A stretch of 40,645 nt of DNA, from positions 1-40,645 of the forward strand of contig JAJFGU010000006.1 of NCBI GenBank assembly GCA_021775955.1. The letters are read 5' to 3'. The notes below the pieces were generated by a model that worked only from the letters and a program-made list of their open reading frames with translations, had not been told where the DNA came from and did not search any database. Origin of the DNA: Alphaproteobacteria bacterium (GTDB lineage: Bacteria > Pseudomonadota > Alphaproteobacteria > Micavibrionales > Micavibrionaceae). Below are positions 16,663-25,607 of this stretch, piece by piece (position 1 is the first letter of the stretch; every line of letters starts with the position of its first letter). The position numbers were made by a program, and so were the translations under genes.

Positions 16663-16865
16663 GAGTCTACCCGAATGTGAAATCCGTTATATCCCGGATA
16701 TTATAGCCCTATGAGACGCTGAAGCAATTGCCATCCTTAAGCTTTCCCAGTTCATCCACGGGCTTTTCTTAGGTAAATTAATGACGAATAGATTCCGGCT
16801 TTCACCCGCATGGTGTCTGGGGTATGGTCCTTTCGGTAAAATAAACCGCTTAAGGAGATATAAGT

Positions 16866-17585
16866 ATGACCAGACCGTCGGGCCGCGCAGCAGACCAGCT
16901 AAGAGAAATTATATTGGAAACGGATGTGTCCAAACATGCAGAAGGCTCGTGCCTGGCCAAATTTGGCGATACGCATGTGTTGTGTACGGCCAGCGTCGAA
17001 GAGCGCGTGCCGCACTGGATGAAAAATACCGGTAAGGGCTGGGTCACGGCGGAATACGGCATGCTGCCACGCTCAACCGGAACACGGATGGACCGCGAGG
17101 CGGCGCGCGGCAAGCAATCGGGACGGACTCAGGAAATTCAACGCCTCATCGGGCGGGCTTTGCGCGCCGTGGTTGATATGAAGGCTTTGGGTGAGCGGCA
17201 AGTTCGGGTGGATTGTGACGTGATCCAGGCCGATGGCGGCACGCGCACAGCGGCGATCACAGGCGGTTTTGTCGCGCTGCATGCGGCGCTTCAGCATGTT
17301 GTGAAAACCGGAGGGCTGTCTGCGGTTCCGGTAAATGACACAGTGGCGGCGATTTCCTGCGGTATCTATGAAGGTGCGCCTGTACTTGATCTTGATTACG
17401 ACGAAGATTCAGAGGCTGATACCGATGCCAATTTTGTGATCACCGGTAAAGGTGGGCTTTGTGAAATTCAGGGCACGGCAGAGAAAGAGCCGTTTTCTGA
17501 AGAAGAGTTTTTGAATCTTTTAAAGCTGGCCCAGGGTGGTTGTATTGATTTGATGGCGGCGCAGCAAAAAGCGCTGGGACTGTAG
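16866..17585 (+). CDS. rph: Ribonuclease PH
   Basis: Phosphorolytic 3'-5' exoribonuclease that trims tRNA 3' ends. At 239 aa it has family length. Signatures are [13 protein letters not shown] at the N-terminus, [12 protein letters not shown], the substrate-binding [14 protein letters not shown], and [17 protein letters not shown]. The ribosome site AAGGAGA is the strongest in the window. It heads the rph-rdgB group, with a 51-bp spacer that contains a palindromic repeat. Confidence 0.97.
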   Translation: MTRPSGRAADQLREIILETDVSKHAEGSCLAKFGDTHVLCTASVEERVPHWMKNTGKGWVTAEYGMLPRSTGTRMDREAARGKQSGRTQEIQRLIGRALRAVVDMKALGERQVRVDCDVIQADGGTRTAAITGGFVALHAALQHVVKTGGLSAVPVNDTVAAISCGIYEGAPVLDLDYDEDSEADTDANFVITGKGGLCEIQGTAEKEPFSEEEFLNLLKLAQGGCIDLMAAQQKALGL

Positions 17586-17591
17586 CATATA

Positions 17592-17620
17592 CGTCATTGC
17601 AAGGGCGCCTCGCAATGACG
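17592..17620. repeat. Short palindromic intergenic repeat
   Basis: CGTCATTGC and GCAATGACG arms enclose an 11-bp loop between rph and rdgB. The sequence is of the CGTCATTGCGAG class of REP-like hairpins seen between genes in many proteobacteria. It could stabilise the rph 3' end or weaken readthrough into rdgB. Confidence 0.7.
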
Positions 17621-17636
17621 ATGTAGGTTAATCAAT

Positions 17637-18236
17637 ATGAACAAAAAATTTGAATCTGGTGAGCTGGTTCTCGCCACTCATAACCCCGGCAAGGTACGCG
17701 AGATTGCCGATCTGCTCGGGTCTTATGTCGGGAAAATTTATTCCGCCGGAGAGCTCGGCCTGTCCGAGCCGGAAGAAACAGGCTCTACGTTTGAGGCAAA
17801 TGCCATCCTCAAAGCCAAAGCGGCGGCGCAGGAAAGCGGATATGTGGCGCTGGCCGATGATAGCGGCCTGGCCGTAAATGCGCTGGGCGGGCAGCCGGGG
17901 ATATATTCGGCACGCTGGGCCGGTCCCGAAAAAGATTTTCAGGCAGCGATGCAAAAAGTTCAGGACGAGTTGGATGATTCTGAGGATCGCAGTGCGGCTT
18001 TTATCTGCGTTCTCGCGCTGGCCTTGCCGGATGGGCATGTTGAAACCTTTGAAGGGCGGGTGGAAGGCACCCTGACCTGGCCGCCACGCGGAGACAAAGG
18101 ATTCGGTTATGACCCGATTTTTGTGCCGAATGGCTATGATATTACCTTTGGTGAAATGGACCCGACGGAAAAGCATAAAATCTCCCACCGCGCCGATGCA
18201 TTTCAAAAATTTGACAGATTTACGAAAAGCGCCTAG
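17637..18236 (+). CDS. rdgB: XTP/dITP diphosphatase (HAM1/RdgB)
   Basis: Hydrolyses deaminated purine triphosphates (ITP, dITP, XTP) to keep them out of nucleic acids. At 199 aa it has family length. Motifs: [14 protein letters not shown] at the N-terminus, [46 protein letters not shown] and the terminal KISHRADAF. It follows rph and precedes the small membrane-protein gene and hemW; rph-rdgB-hemW is a known alphaproteobacterial order. Confidence 0.97.
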   Translation: MNKKFESGELVLATHNPGKVREIADLLGSYVGKIYSAGELGLSEPEETGSTFEANAILKAKAAAQESGYVALADDSGLAVNALGGQPGIYSARWAGPEKDFQAAMQKVQDELDDSEDRSAAFICVLALALPDGHVETFEGRVEGTLTWPPRGDKGFGYDPIFVPNGYDITFGEMDPTEKHKISHRADAFQKFDRFTKSA

Positions 18237-18272
18237 ATAGTAAATATCTGTTTACCCTTGGGGAGAGTTCAA

Positions 18273-18656
18273 ATGTTCAAAATTATTAACCGCCGTTTTC
18301 TGGGCTTTCAGGCCGCTTTTATCGCCGGGATGTTGTCAAACGATGCGCTGGCCGGACAAAATTTTAGCGATATTGCCGAAAACATCACAGAATCAATTGA
18401 AGAATTGCCGGGGCTGATTTCCGGTATTTCCTATCTTTTCGGCTCTCTTCTTGGGGTTTTGGGTGTTTTGAAGCTCAAGGATCATGTCGAAAATCCGACG
18501 CAAACGCCAATGAAGGACGGTGCGGTTCGTCTGGCCTCCGGCGGCGCGCTTTTTGCTCTGCCGATCTTATATGAATCGATGTTCAATACCATCGGCGCCA
18601 CCACCGAAGTGACCCGGGCCGCGACACTTTCCAGGGTTAATTTTGACGTCCGGTAG
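18273..18656 (+). CDS. Small membrane protein, IcmD/DotP-like
   Basis: A 127-aa protein with GGGGAGAG 5 bp before the ATG. It has an N-terminal signal-like segment (about 8-27, ending ALAG), a second hydrophobic segment (about 47-66, LISGISYLFGSLLGVLGVL) and a third (about 90-105). The stretch K-x-HVENPTQTPMKD, then LASGGALFALP, recalls the K-x-H-x2-NPTQ-x-P pattern and following hydrophobic segment that I remember from IcmD/DotP-type proteins of type IVB secretion. No other secretion genes are nearby, so this is a fold-level resemblance rather than proof of a system. It interrupts the rdgB-hemW pair and overlaps hemW by 14 bp. Confidence 0.7.
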   Translation: MFKIINRRFLGFQAAFIAGMLSNDALAGQNFSDIAENITESIEELPGLISGISYLFGSLLGVLGVLKLKDHVENPTQTPMKDGAVRLASGGALFALPILYESMFNTIGATTEVTRAATLSRVNFDVR

Positions 18657-19806
18657 CGGTGTTTATATCCACTGGCCGTTTTGCCTGGCCAAGTGCCCCT
18701 ATTGCGATTTTAATTCCCATGTTCATGATAGCATCGACCATGATGTGTGGCAGGAGCGCTACCTACGGAGCATTGATCATTATGCCGCGTTGTTGCCGGG
18801 CCGGCGCATTTCATCGATTTATTTCGGCGGCGGCACGCCCTCGCTGATGAAGCCGCAAACGGTGGCGGCGGTGATCGATCGCATCCAGCAAAAATGGCAG
18901 GTCACCAATGATATTGAGATCACATTAGAGGCCAATCCGACCTCGGTCGAGGCGGATAAGTTCCAGGAGTTTAAGGCGGCGGGGGTGAATCGCGTTTCAC
19001 TCGGCGTGCAGGCTTTGAACGATAACGACCTGAAGTTTCTTGGGCGGCAGCATAATGTCAAAGAAGCGCTGAAAGCGATTGATATTGCAAAAGAAAGCTT
19101 TGATCGCTACAGCTTCGATCTGATTTATGCACGGCCCAATCAATCCCTTAAAGACTGGCAGCAAGAGCTTGAAAAAGCATTGCAATATGCCGATGGTCAT
19201 TTGTCGCTGTATCAACTCACCATAGAGCGCGGCACGGCGTTTTATCAGGATTATGCACGCAAGAAGTTTTCCATTCCGGGGCAAGACCTTGCCGCTGATT
19301 TTTACAATCTGACACAGGATATTTTGCAGGCGCACGGCCTTCCGGCCTATGAAGTGTCGAACCATGCGAAGGAGGGGCAAGAGTCGCGGCATAATCTGAT
19401 TTACTGGAATTACGGCGATTATATCGGCATCGGCCCCGGCGCGCATGGGCGTATTACCATGGAGGGAAAGAAATTCGCCACGCGGGAACACCGCGCCCCA
19501 GAAATATGGCTGGAGAGGGTGGGTGAGCATGGTCATGGCGCGCATCCGTTTGAAGAAGTGCCCGCCGGTGATCAGTTCATGGAAGGGTTGATGATGGGGC
19601 TGCGGCTGCGCCGCGGTATATCACTTACAGGCCTAGCCGAGAACTGGCGCGATTATATTGACGAAGATCACCTGAAAGAGGCAGTGGCACAGGGCTGGCT
19701 GGCTCACGAAAACGATAACAATCTGCGCCCGAGCCGCGAGGGGGTTTTACGCCTAAACGCGCTTATTCCTTATCTTCTTCGTTCGCAGGCGGATCAGGCT
19801 GCGTAG
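18643..19806 (+). CDS. hemW: Radical SAM protein HemW
   Basis: HemW is a radical SAM protein that binds haem and is thought to deliver it; it was formerly annotated as oxygen-independent coproporphyrinogen oxidase. At 387 aa, signatures are VYIHWPFCLAKCPYCDFNSH with the CxxxCxxC cluster motif, YFGGGTPSLM, ANPTSVEADK and SLGVQALND. The start is a TTG at 18643, inside the preceding gene; the conserved N-terminus begins a few codons later and leaves little choice. Its 3' end overlaps the convergent gene at 19763 by 44 bp. Confidence 0.95.
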   Translation: MTSGSGVYIHWPFCLAKCPYCDFNSHVHDSIDHDVWQERYLRSIDHYAALLPGRRISSIYFGGGTPSLMKPQTVAAVIDRIQQKWQVTNDIEITLEANPTSVEADKFQEFKAAGVNRVSLGVQALNDNDLKFLGRQHNVKEALKAIDIAKESFDRYSFDLIYARPNQSLKDWQQELEKALQYADGHLSLYQLTIERGTAFYQDYARKKFSIPGQDLAADFYNLTQDILQAHGLPAYEVSNHAKEGQESRHNLIYWNYGDYIGIGPGAHGRITMEGKKFATREHRAPEIWLERVGEHGHGAHPFEEVPAGDQFMEGLMMGLRLRRGISLTGLAENWRDYIDEDHLKEAVAQGWLAHENDNNLRPSREGVLRLNALIPYLLRSQADQAA

Positions 19807-21382
19807 ATTCGGGCTCCGGTTCGGGCGGATCAGGCTGCGGCTTTGCCCGCTCTCCCGCTTTGGGATCAAACAGCAGCTTGATATCCTGGCCGTTTACCAG
19901 CATCTGCCCCTGTGGATTCATTTCAAAATTGAGGATATGGAGGACCTTGCCCGCTTCGCTTTTTTCTTGTTTGGCCATGAGCTGGAGGATTTGCAGTTGC
20001 GCCGCCAGTCTTTCAAAATCCTGCGCCGTTTCAATATCGGGATGCTCGGTTTTGCCTGAGATTTTTGCTTTGAGCGCTTCCAGCCCTTCAACCGCCATTT
20101 GAATATCGGCGGTGGCGCTGTTGAGGGCGCTGATATCGGCCCTTATTTTTCCGCTCACACCGACCTTATAGATATGATTGCCGAAATGGTTGTCGTCCAA
20201 AATGATGGTGGTTCCGGCCTGCGACAAAATCGCGGGTACTTTGAGCATAAAGGAAATCCCGGCCATCTGTTCCATGACACCGCTCAGGCTGTTGCGGCCC
20301 AAAGTGGAGATTTGCTTGTAGGGAATGTTGTCGATCTGGATATCAAAATTATTGGAGGTCGGAAAAAGCTCGGCCATCGTATCTTCCTGCTCCAGCGAAA
20401 GCTTGAGATCGTCATAGCCAAGGCGCAAATCGATGGTCAGGTTGTCTTCAAGAAATCCGTTGATGCCAAGCCCGACCACAGCCTTGCCGATATGGATCTT
20501 TTCCGTGCTTTCTTCTTCTTCATCGCCGGGGCGCGTCATGTCAAAACCGGAGAGGTTGTATTGCATTTTAAACCCGGCACTGGCTTTGCCAAACAGGTCA
20601 AGGGCTACACCATAAATGCCGGAGGCTTTGTGACCCTGGCTCTCATTGTTGGCTTCATCGCTGGTTTTGGATAGGGCCAGCAGTTTCCCCCTGTAATCCT
20701 GCATGGCAACCGGGTCATAGTTGTTAAGCTCTATTTCGGTGCGGATTTTATCAATAGATACTTTTGTGCCGTTATCACCGCCATTAACGTCGATATTTTC
20801 AAGGCTGAAGTTTGCCGGGCCGGACCATTTGCCGTTTTCGTCTTCAGTGAGGTCGTAAATAACTTCCATTTTGGGAATTGTGGTTTGATATCCGCTTTCC
20901 ATGTTTTCAATGGATATATCGTGATAGCGGGCATCGAGTTTGACAAAATGCCCCATATCTTCATGCCAGATGCCAGCAGAGAGCTGGCTGCCGATATCGA
21001 TCTGGGTGAGTGTTTCACCGGCTTTGTTAAAAACGCTGATGGGCGTCGGCATGGCGACCGTCATTTTCCATTTCTTGTCTTCTTTATGCGGAATGGCATT
21101 GATTGAGATCATGCCGATTTCAACGCGCCGGCCTGCCGGATAGAGAATGGAAATATGGGGCAGGGTAATGGCGTAGTAGTCTTCCGCGGGCTCAACACTC
21201 ACATCGCCCTGATAGATATATTGCCGGCCTCTGGTTAGTTGTGAGACGTTTTTTTGATAGGAGATGATGTCGCTGAACATCGATTGCAGGTGCTGCGCCC
21301 CGTCATCATTAATCTCGGCGGCCTGAGGGGGCGGCGCAAAACCGAGTAAAATGAGGGCAAAAACAGCAATAAAACGGATCAT
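19763..21382 (-). CDS. Large secreted protein of unknown function
   Basis: A 539-aa protein with a clear signal peptide (about 1-22, MIRFIAVFALILLGF, cut after QAA). The mature part alternates beta-strand segments and recalls periplasmic proteins with a repeated lipid-binding-like fold, but I cannot name a family. A charged insertion (PGDEEEESTEK, about 284-294) and a Pro-rich tail with two QPDPP repeats (last 30 residues) look disordered. The tail-coding DNA also encodes the last 14 residues of HemW on the other strand, and both contain the repeated GCGGATCAGGCTGCG sequence. Transcribed alone. Confidence 0.8.
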   Translation of the reverse strand: MIRFIAVFALILLGFAPPPQAAEINDDGAQHLQSMFSDIISYQKNVSQLTRGRQYIYQGDVSVEPAEDYYAITLPHISILYPAGRRVEIGMISINAIPHKEDKKWKMTVAMPTPISVFNKAGETLTQIDIGSQLSAGIWHEDMGHFVKLDARYHDISIENMESGYQTTIPKMEVIYDLTEDENGKWSGPANFSLENIDVNGGDNGTKVSIDKIRTEIELNNYDPVAMQDYRGKLLALSKTSDEANNESQGHKASGIYGVALDLFGKASAGFKMQYNLSGFDMTRPGDEEEESTEKIHIGKAVVGLGINGFLEDNLTIDLRLGYDDLKLSLEQEDTMAELFPTSNNFDIQIDNIPYKQISTLGRNSLSGVMEQMAGISFMLKVPAILSQAGTTIILDDNHFGNHIYKVGVSGKIRADISALNSATADIQMAVEGLEALKAKISGKTEHPDIETAQDFERLAAQLQILQLMAKQEKSEAGKVLHILNFEMNPQGQMLVNGQDIKLLFDPKAGERAKPQPDPPEPEPESTQPDPPANEEDKE

Positions 21383-21523
21383 AAAAGGCTCCGGCGATAA
21401 ACATGGGTAAAAACGGAGCTTATTTAACCAGAAACAGCCCGGGCGGCAAAGGTAAAATCAGCTTTATTTTTAGGGTCTCAGAGCCTAGGATGCGGCTTAT
21501 TCCGCAATGATGAGGACATTTAA

Positions 21524-22606
21524 GTGATACTGAATTCGCAGCCCAGTCAGTTTACCCTGAATGATGAAGGTCAGATTTTATGGCAGCAAGATGCCAGCAA
21601 CCCCGTGCCGGGGGAGGTTGTTGCCGGAATAGTCAAGGGCCCCGAGATTCTGCGCCCCGATGTTGAATTGGTCGAAGGGGATGCTGTTAAGGGCGAGGAC
21701 AAAACTGCGCTCACGGACTTCCTGCGTTCCTGGCTGCACACACATATTGATACGGTTTTGGAGCCTTTGGTCGCGTTAAAGGCGGAAGGCCCCGAAGGTC
21801 CGGTTCAGGAAATTGCCGCACAGCTTTTTGAAGCGATGGGTATTTTGCCGCGTGAAAATCTGGAAAGCCTGATTGCGCAGCTCGACCAGGAAACGCGCCG
21901 CGATTTGCGAGCCAAAAAAATTAAGCTTGGTCCGGTTCTGGTTTTTCTTCCCGATTTGAACAAGCCGGCGGCGGTGCGCATGCGTGGACTTTTGTGGTGC
22001 TTGTGGAATGACAAGCCTTTGCCAGCCAAAGTGCCGTCTGATGGTATGGTTTCTTTTAAGATGGAAGATAAAGATGCGGATGCTGTCTTTCACCGTGTGA
22101 TTGGCTATCCGATTTATGGGCCGCGTTCGATCCGCATTGATATGCTGGACCGGGTGATTAACGCTGTTTACGATGGGGCCAAGGACGGGAAATTCAAAGC
22201 CAAACATGAAATGGCGGAATGGCTGGGCTCATCAATAGAGGACCTGTATCTGGTTCTGGAGGCGATGGGGCATAAGAAAATATCTGACCCCGCGGATCAG
22301 CAGGAAGAAGCCAAGGAAAAGGCCGAGGGAGAGGCAAGCGAAAAAACAGAAAAGCCGAAACCCGAAGAAAAACCGGAGTTGGCTACATTCCGTCTGAAAA
22401 AAGGCAAGGCGTTTGAGGCGGAAAAACCTGCTGCTGCAAAAAAGCCGGAGCGCAAAAAAGATTTCAAAAAGCCATCTCAAAAGCCAGTTAAAAAGAAAGC
22501 GCCCAAAAAAGAGCCGCGGATTATGCAGGCCGGAGCGCCGGAAAACCCGGAAGATTCTCCTTTTGCGATTTTGGGTCAGCTTAAAGCCAAGTCAGACGGA
22601 AAATAA
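21524..22606 (+). CDS. Free-standing C-terminal region of an SUV3/MgpS-like helicase
   Basis: A 360-aa protein starting at GTG, with GAGGA 7 bp upstream. Residues about 10-250 resemble the C-terminal accessory region found in alphaproteobacterial SUV3/MgpS-type DEAD-box helicases: ILWQ, then ILRPDVELVEGD, FLRSWLHTHIDTVLEPLVAL, LGPVLVFLPDLNKPAAVRMRGLLWCLW, and a final segment like YPIYGPRSIRIDMLDRVI...EDLYLVLEAMGHKK. The helicase motor is missing upstream. Residues about 255-345 are a Lys/Pro/Glu-rich tail probably binding nucleic acid. Either the motor is encoded elsewhere and the protein acts in trans, or this is a relic. It is 1 bp from the next gene, so they are co-transcribed. Confidence 0.7.
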   Translation: MILNSQPSQFTLNDEGQILWQQDASNPVPGEVVAGIVKGPEILRPDVELVEGDAVKGEDKTALTDFLRSWLHTHIDTVLEPLVALKAEGPEGPVQEIAAQLFEAMGILPRENLESLIAQLDQETRRDLRAKKIKLGPVLVFLPDLNKPAAVRMRGLLWCLWNDKPLPAKVPSDGMVSFKMEDKDADAVFHRVIGYPIYGPRSIRIDMLDRVINAVYDGAKDGKFKAKHEMAEWLGSSIEDLYLVLEAMGHKKISDPADQQEEAKEKAEGEASEKTEKPKPEEKPELATFRLKKGKAFEAEKPAAAKKPERKKDFKKPSQKPVKKKAPKKEPRIMQAGAPENPEDSPFAILGQLKAKSDGK

Positions 22607-22607
22607 A

Positions 22608-22979
22608 ATGCGCGCTCTTGTCCTGCTTATGGTTTTTCTAGTTTTCACTTTCCCTTTTAAAGCGCAGGCGGCGGAGTTTTCAGGCTCCTACCTGGTCCAG
22701 ATGTGTGCCAGCGACAAAGAGGGAAAAGAAATTATACCCGGCGGTCATATTGCCTGTCAGGCTTATATTTCCGGTGTTGTCGACTATCATATCCTGATCC
22801 GCTCGCTCGGCACTGCACCGAGTGTTGATTTTTGCATTCCTGAAAACACCAGTCTCTATGATTTGCAAAAAAAGGTGTTTGTCTATCTTTTGCGCCATAA
22901 AGAAGAGCATGGCGGATTTGTTGCGGCCCCGGCAGTGTCGCTGGCGCTGTTTGAATCTTATCCGTGCAAAAAGAAGTAG
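22608..22979 (+). CDS. Secreted Rap1a/Tai-like protein
   Basis: A 123-aa protein with a Sec signal peptide (about 1-22, cut after AQA). The mature part has the spaced pattern of the Rap1a/Tai domain: SGSYLVQMC, then CQAYISGVVDY, FCIPENTSL, VFVYLLRHKEEHGGF, and the end ALFESYPC, with four Cys. Named members are immunity proteins against type VI amidase effectors, but many are chromosomal proteins of unknown role. No effector or secretion gene is nearby. It starts 1 bp after the preceding stop and ends exactly where the convergent permease ends. Confidence 0.8.
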   Translation: MRALVLLMVFLVFTFPFKAQAAEFSGSYLVQMCASDKEGKEIIPGGHIACQAYISGVVDYHILIRSLGTAPSVDFCIPENTSLYDLQKKVFVYLLRHKEEHGGFVAAPAVSLALFESYPCKKK

Positions 22980-24026
22980 CTAAAACCCGTTCATAATATA
23001 ACCCAAAACAAGAACCTGCGGCACAGTTACCAGCGGCAGGAGCAGGGCAATTTTCCAGCTTTTGGTGAATTCACGGATGACCAGCATTTCGGTGTAATCG
23101 GTGGCCACGCCCGCCATCAGGAAGGCAAAGCCGTTACCCGGTGCATTGGCCCGCGTCACCAGTTCCGAAGCGATGGGGGCGGAGCCTTCCGAGCAGACCT
23201 CGATGATTGTCGTGGCGACGAGCGTGAGGAGCAGGCCAACAAGAGTGGGGCCGAACCAGTCAGAAAAAATATCGGTCGGAACAAAACTGCGGATGGCGGC
23301 GGCGATAATAACGCCAAAAAGAAGCCATTTGATAATCATTTTGGATTCTTTTAAGCCGCTCAGCCCGACATCTTTAAAAAACTGCCCGGATGGTTTAAAT
23401 GTTGAGAGGCGCTTTTTGGCGTCTTGTTTCAGGTTAAAGTCATCGGACGTTTTTGGCTGCGTATGCGGGTTATCCGGCAGCTTTCCTGCTTTTGTCAGCG
23501 CCATATAAACCATACCGGTCAAAATAGCGATCAGTGCCGAACCGGCAATATAAATCAGCGTCCATTTTAATCCAATCAGGGCAAACAAAATAATGGTCAG
23601 GGATAACGAATTCCACGGGCTGGCGATCAGGAACGTCATGACCTGTGCTAGTGAGGCCCCGCGCTCATACAGTTTTGCACCGATCATCAAAATGCCATGA
23701 GAACATAAATCAAGAAACAGCCCGGCAATCGCAGCGCGGATAATGCCGCCAAAAGTATCGCCACGGCCCAAAATGGCGCTAAAATACTCGCGTGGGATTT
23801 TGCTCATAAAGCCGACGAAAATTATGCCCAGCACAATGCCCCACCACATGCGACTTAACAGCTCGATGACAGCACGGGAAAAATCCGGAACATAGGGGAT
23901 TTCCAGACCAGAAAAATATAAAATCAAAGTCGAAGCAATAACCAACAGGCTGCCGTGGAGAATAGGATCAAATCCTGTTTTCTTATGCTTATGTTCTGAT
24001 TCTTTGTGGCAGCAGTTTTCGGTCAT
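22980..24026 (-). CDS. Permease of the ArsP/DUF318 type
   Basis: An inner-membrane protein of 348 aa with about eight hydrophobic segments in two halves (first about 25-175, second about 235-348). The repeated motifs GLFLDLCSHGILMIG and TTIIEVCSEGSAPIASEL, one Cys per half, are characteristic of the permease family that includes ArsP, an organoarsenical exporter, and copper/arsenic-linked SO_0444-like proteins. The N-terminal tail CCHKESEHKHKK is rich in His and Cys and could bind metal. The substrate is not determined by sequence. It diverges from a lone receiver protein (100 bp between starts). Confidence 0.85.
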   Translation of the reverse strand: MTENCCHKESEHKHKKTGFDPILHGSLLVIASTLILYFSGLEIPYVPDFSRAVIELLSRMWWGIVLGIIFVGFMSKIPREYFSAILGRGDTFGGIIRAAIAGLFLDLCSHGILMIGAKLYERGASLAQVMTFLIASPWNSLSLTIILFALIGLKWTLIYIAGSALIAILTGMVYMALTKAGKLPDNPHTQPKTSDDFNLKQDAKKRLSTFKPSGQFFKDVGLSGLKESKMIIKWLLFGVIIAAAIRSFVPTDIFSDWFGPTLVGLLLTLVATTIIEVCSEGSAPIASELVTRANAPGNGFAFLMAGVATDYTEMLVIREFTKSWKIALLLPLVTVPQVLVLGYIMNGF

Positions 24027-24091
24027 TGTCGTGCCTTTTTCATGGTCATCCCCATTTTGCGGGATTACAGCATTACATTGGCATTGCGAAA

Positions 24092-24119
24092 TTGCAAATG
24101 GCTCGCAAAGTGGTATCCT
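24092..24119 (+). promoter_or_regulatory. Possible promoter for the receiver gene (leaderless)
   Basis: TTGCAA (24092-24097) and TATCCT (24114-24119) are 16 bp apart. Transcription would start at or within a few bases of the ATG at 24127, and no ribosome site precedes that ATG, so the mRNA could be leaderless. Both boxes match the consensus at four of six positions, so the call is weak. Confidence 0.3.
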
Positions 24120-24126
24120 CTAATGT

Positions 24127-24531
24127 ATGTCGGATTTCCCACAGCGTATTGTTTATGTCGATGATGACCAGCAAATGAGGCAGCTGGTTCGGGACTCGCT
24201 TGAGAGCGGGGAAGATGAGAGCATTCTTGTGACCTGTGGTGGCGGGCAGGAGCTTATCGCGCGCTTTAGGGAGTTGCAGCCCGACCTTATTATCCTCGAT
24301 GTCATCATGCCGGATATGGACGGGCTTGAGGTTATAAAAACGCTTAGCGAAGACCCGGATAAGAAAGATGTTCCCATTGTCCTTCTGACCGGTAAAACAA
24401 AACTGACCATGGAGAATGATTATAAGGCGCTTGGGGCGATTGGTATTATTCACAAACCCTTCGATGCGCTCGAATTTCCAACTATGATTAAGGCGATCTG
24501 GATGGCACGGTCTAACGCTGACCTACCTTAA
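24127..24531 (+). CDS. Single-domain response regulator (CheY-like)
   Basis: A 134-aa receiver domain with no output domain. The acidic pocket (YVDDD, about 12-14), phosphoacceptor Asp58 in LIILDVIMPDMDG, Thr88 (VLLTGKT) and Lys110 (IHKPFD) are all present, so phosphorylation should be possible. No histidine kinase is nearby, so it is an orphan partner. Its stop interlocks with that of the polyprenyl synthase gene (TTAA, 24528-24531). Confidence 0.93.
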   Translation: MSDFPQRIVYVDDDQQMRQLVRDSLESGEDESILVTCGGGQELIARFRELQPDLIILDVIMPDMDGLEVIKTLSEDPDKKDVPIVLLTGKTKLTMENDYKALGAIGIIHKPFDALEFPTMIKAIWMARSNADLP

Positions 24532-25547
24532 AACTCTCGCTCAATTGTAAAGGATACGATGTCATCGAGCAGAGCGCGGAGTTCGTGGTCCGGCGCTTCG
24601 GCCAGAGCAAGCCGCGCTTTTTCGCCGTAGTCTCGGGCCAGAACCATGCTAAGTTCTATGGCATTGTGATGGGCCATTATTTCCTGCGCCTGTTTGAGAT
24701 CTGATTTTTTCTGGTTTTTATCGCTCAGCGTGCGCTGCCAGAATTGTTTTTCCTTGGCATCGGCGTTTTGGAGCGCAAATAAAACCGGCGCGGTCATTTT
24801 TCCTTCGCGGAAATCATCGCCTACAGTTTTACCAATTTTTTCCTGCCCGCCCGCATAATCAAGCGCGTCATCGATAATCTGAAATGCAATGCCGAGATTA
24901 AGCCCGTATTCTGCCATGGCCCGCGCGGCGTCGTGATTTTGGCCGCCGATAATTGGCCCGACTTCGCAGGCGGCGGCAAACAGCGCAGCCGTTTTGGCTT
25001 TGATCACTTCGAGATAATCATCAAGGCTGGTTTCAATGTTGCCGGTGGTTGAAAGCTGTAGTACCTCACCCTGCGCGATAATCGCGGCGGCATCGGACAA
25101 GATGCGCAGGATATCGAGCGAGCCGTCTTTCACCATCAATTGAAAGGAGCGCGAAAACAGGAAGTCACCGACCAGCACACTGGCTTGGTTGCCGAAGACG
25201 AGATTGGCGGCATCCTGCCCGCGCCGTTCATCGCTTTCATCAACGACATCGTCATGGAGCAAGGTGGCGGTATGAATAAATTCGACGGAAGCGGCAAGGC
25301 GGTGGGCGCGCTCCATCTCTCCGCCGTATAGTTGTGTGCAGGCCAAGGTTAGCAAAGGCCGGATACGCTTGCCGCCCGCGGCAATCAGATAGCTGGCCAG
25401 TTGCGGGATCAGAGGCACTTTAGAATCCATGTTTTCCAGGATCAAGGCATTGACCTGCTTCATATCCTCTTCCAAAAGGGCCGAAAGGCTCTCAAGGGGA
25501 TTGGCAGAGCCAGCGGGCTCTTCTTTTCTGGCTGTATTTGTGGTCAT
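24528..25547 (-). CDS. ispB: Polyprenyl (octaprenyl) diphosphate synthase
   Basis: Trans-prenyltransferase that makes the ubiquinone side chain by repeated addition of isopentenyl diphosphate. Both aspartate-rich motifs are intact: LLHDDVVDESDERRG (first) and QIIDDALDYAG (second). AGGKRIRPLL near residue 58 is the substrate-binding segment. The ATG at 25547 gives about 339 aa; an upstream GTG at 25592 would add 15 residues. Neither has a strong ribosome site. Chain length cannot be read reliably from sequence, so the ispB symbol carries more doubt than the family. Confidence 0.9.
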   Translation of the reverse strand: MTTNTARKEEPAGSANPLESLSALLEEDMKQVNALILENMDSKVPLIPQLASYLIAAGGKRIRPLLTLACTQLYGGEMERAHRLAASVEFIHTATLLHDDVVDESDERRGQDAANLVFGNQASVLVGDFLFSRSFQLMVKDGSLDILRILSDAAAIIAQGEVLQLSTTGNIETSLDDYLEVIKAKTAALFAAACEVGPIIGGQNHDAARAMAEYGLNLGIAFQIIDDALDYAGGQEKIGKTVGDDFREGKMTAPVLFALQNADAKEKQFWQRTLSDKNQKKSDLKQAQEIMAHHNAIELSMVLARDYGEKARLALAEAPDHELRALLDDIVSFTIEREF

Positions 25548-25607
25548 AATGGACTTTAAGCAGTTTTGAGGGATTCCCGCAAGCTTCTTCACCCTGTCGT
25601 CTTGCGC

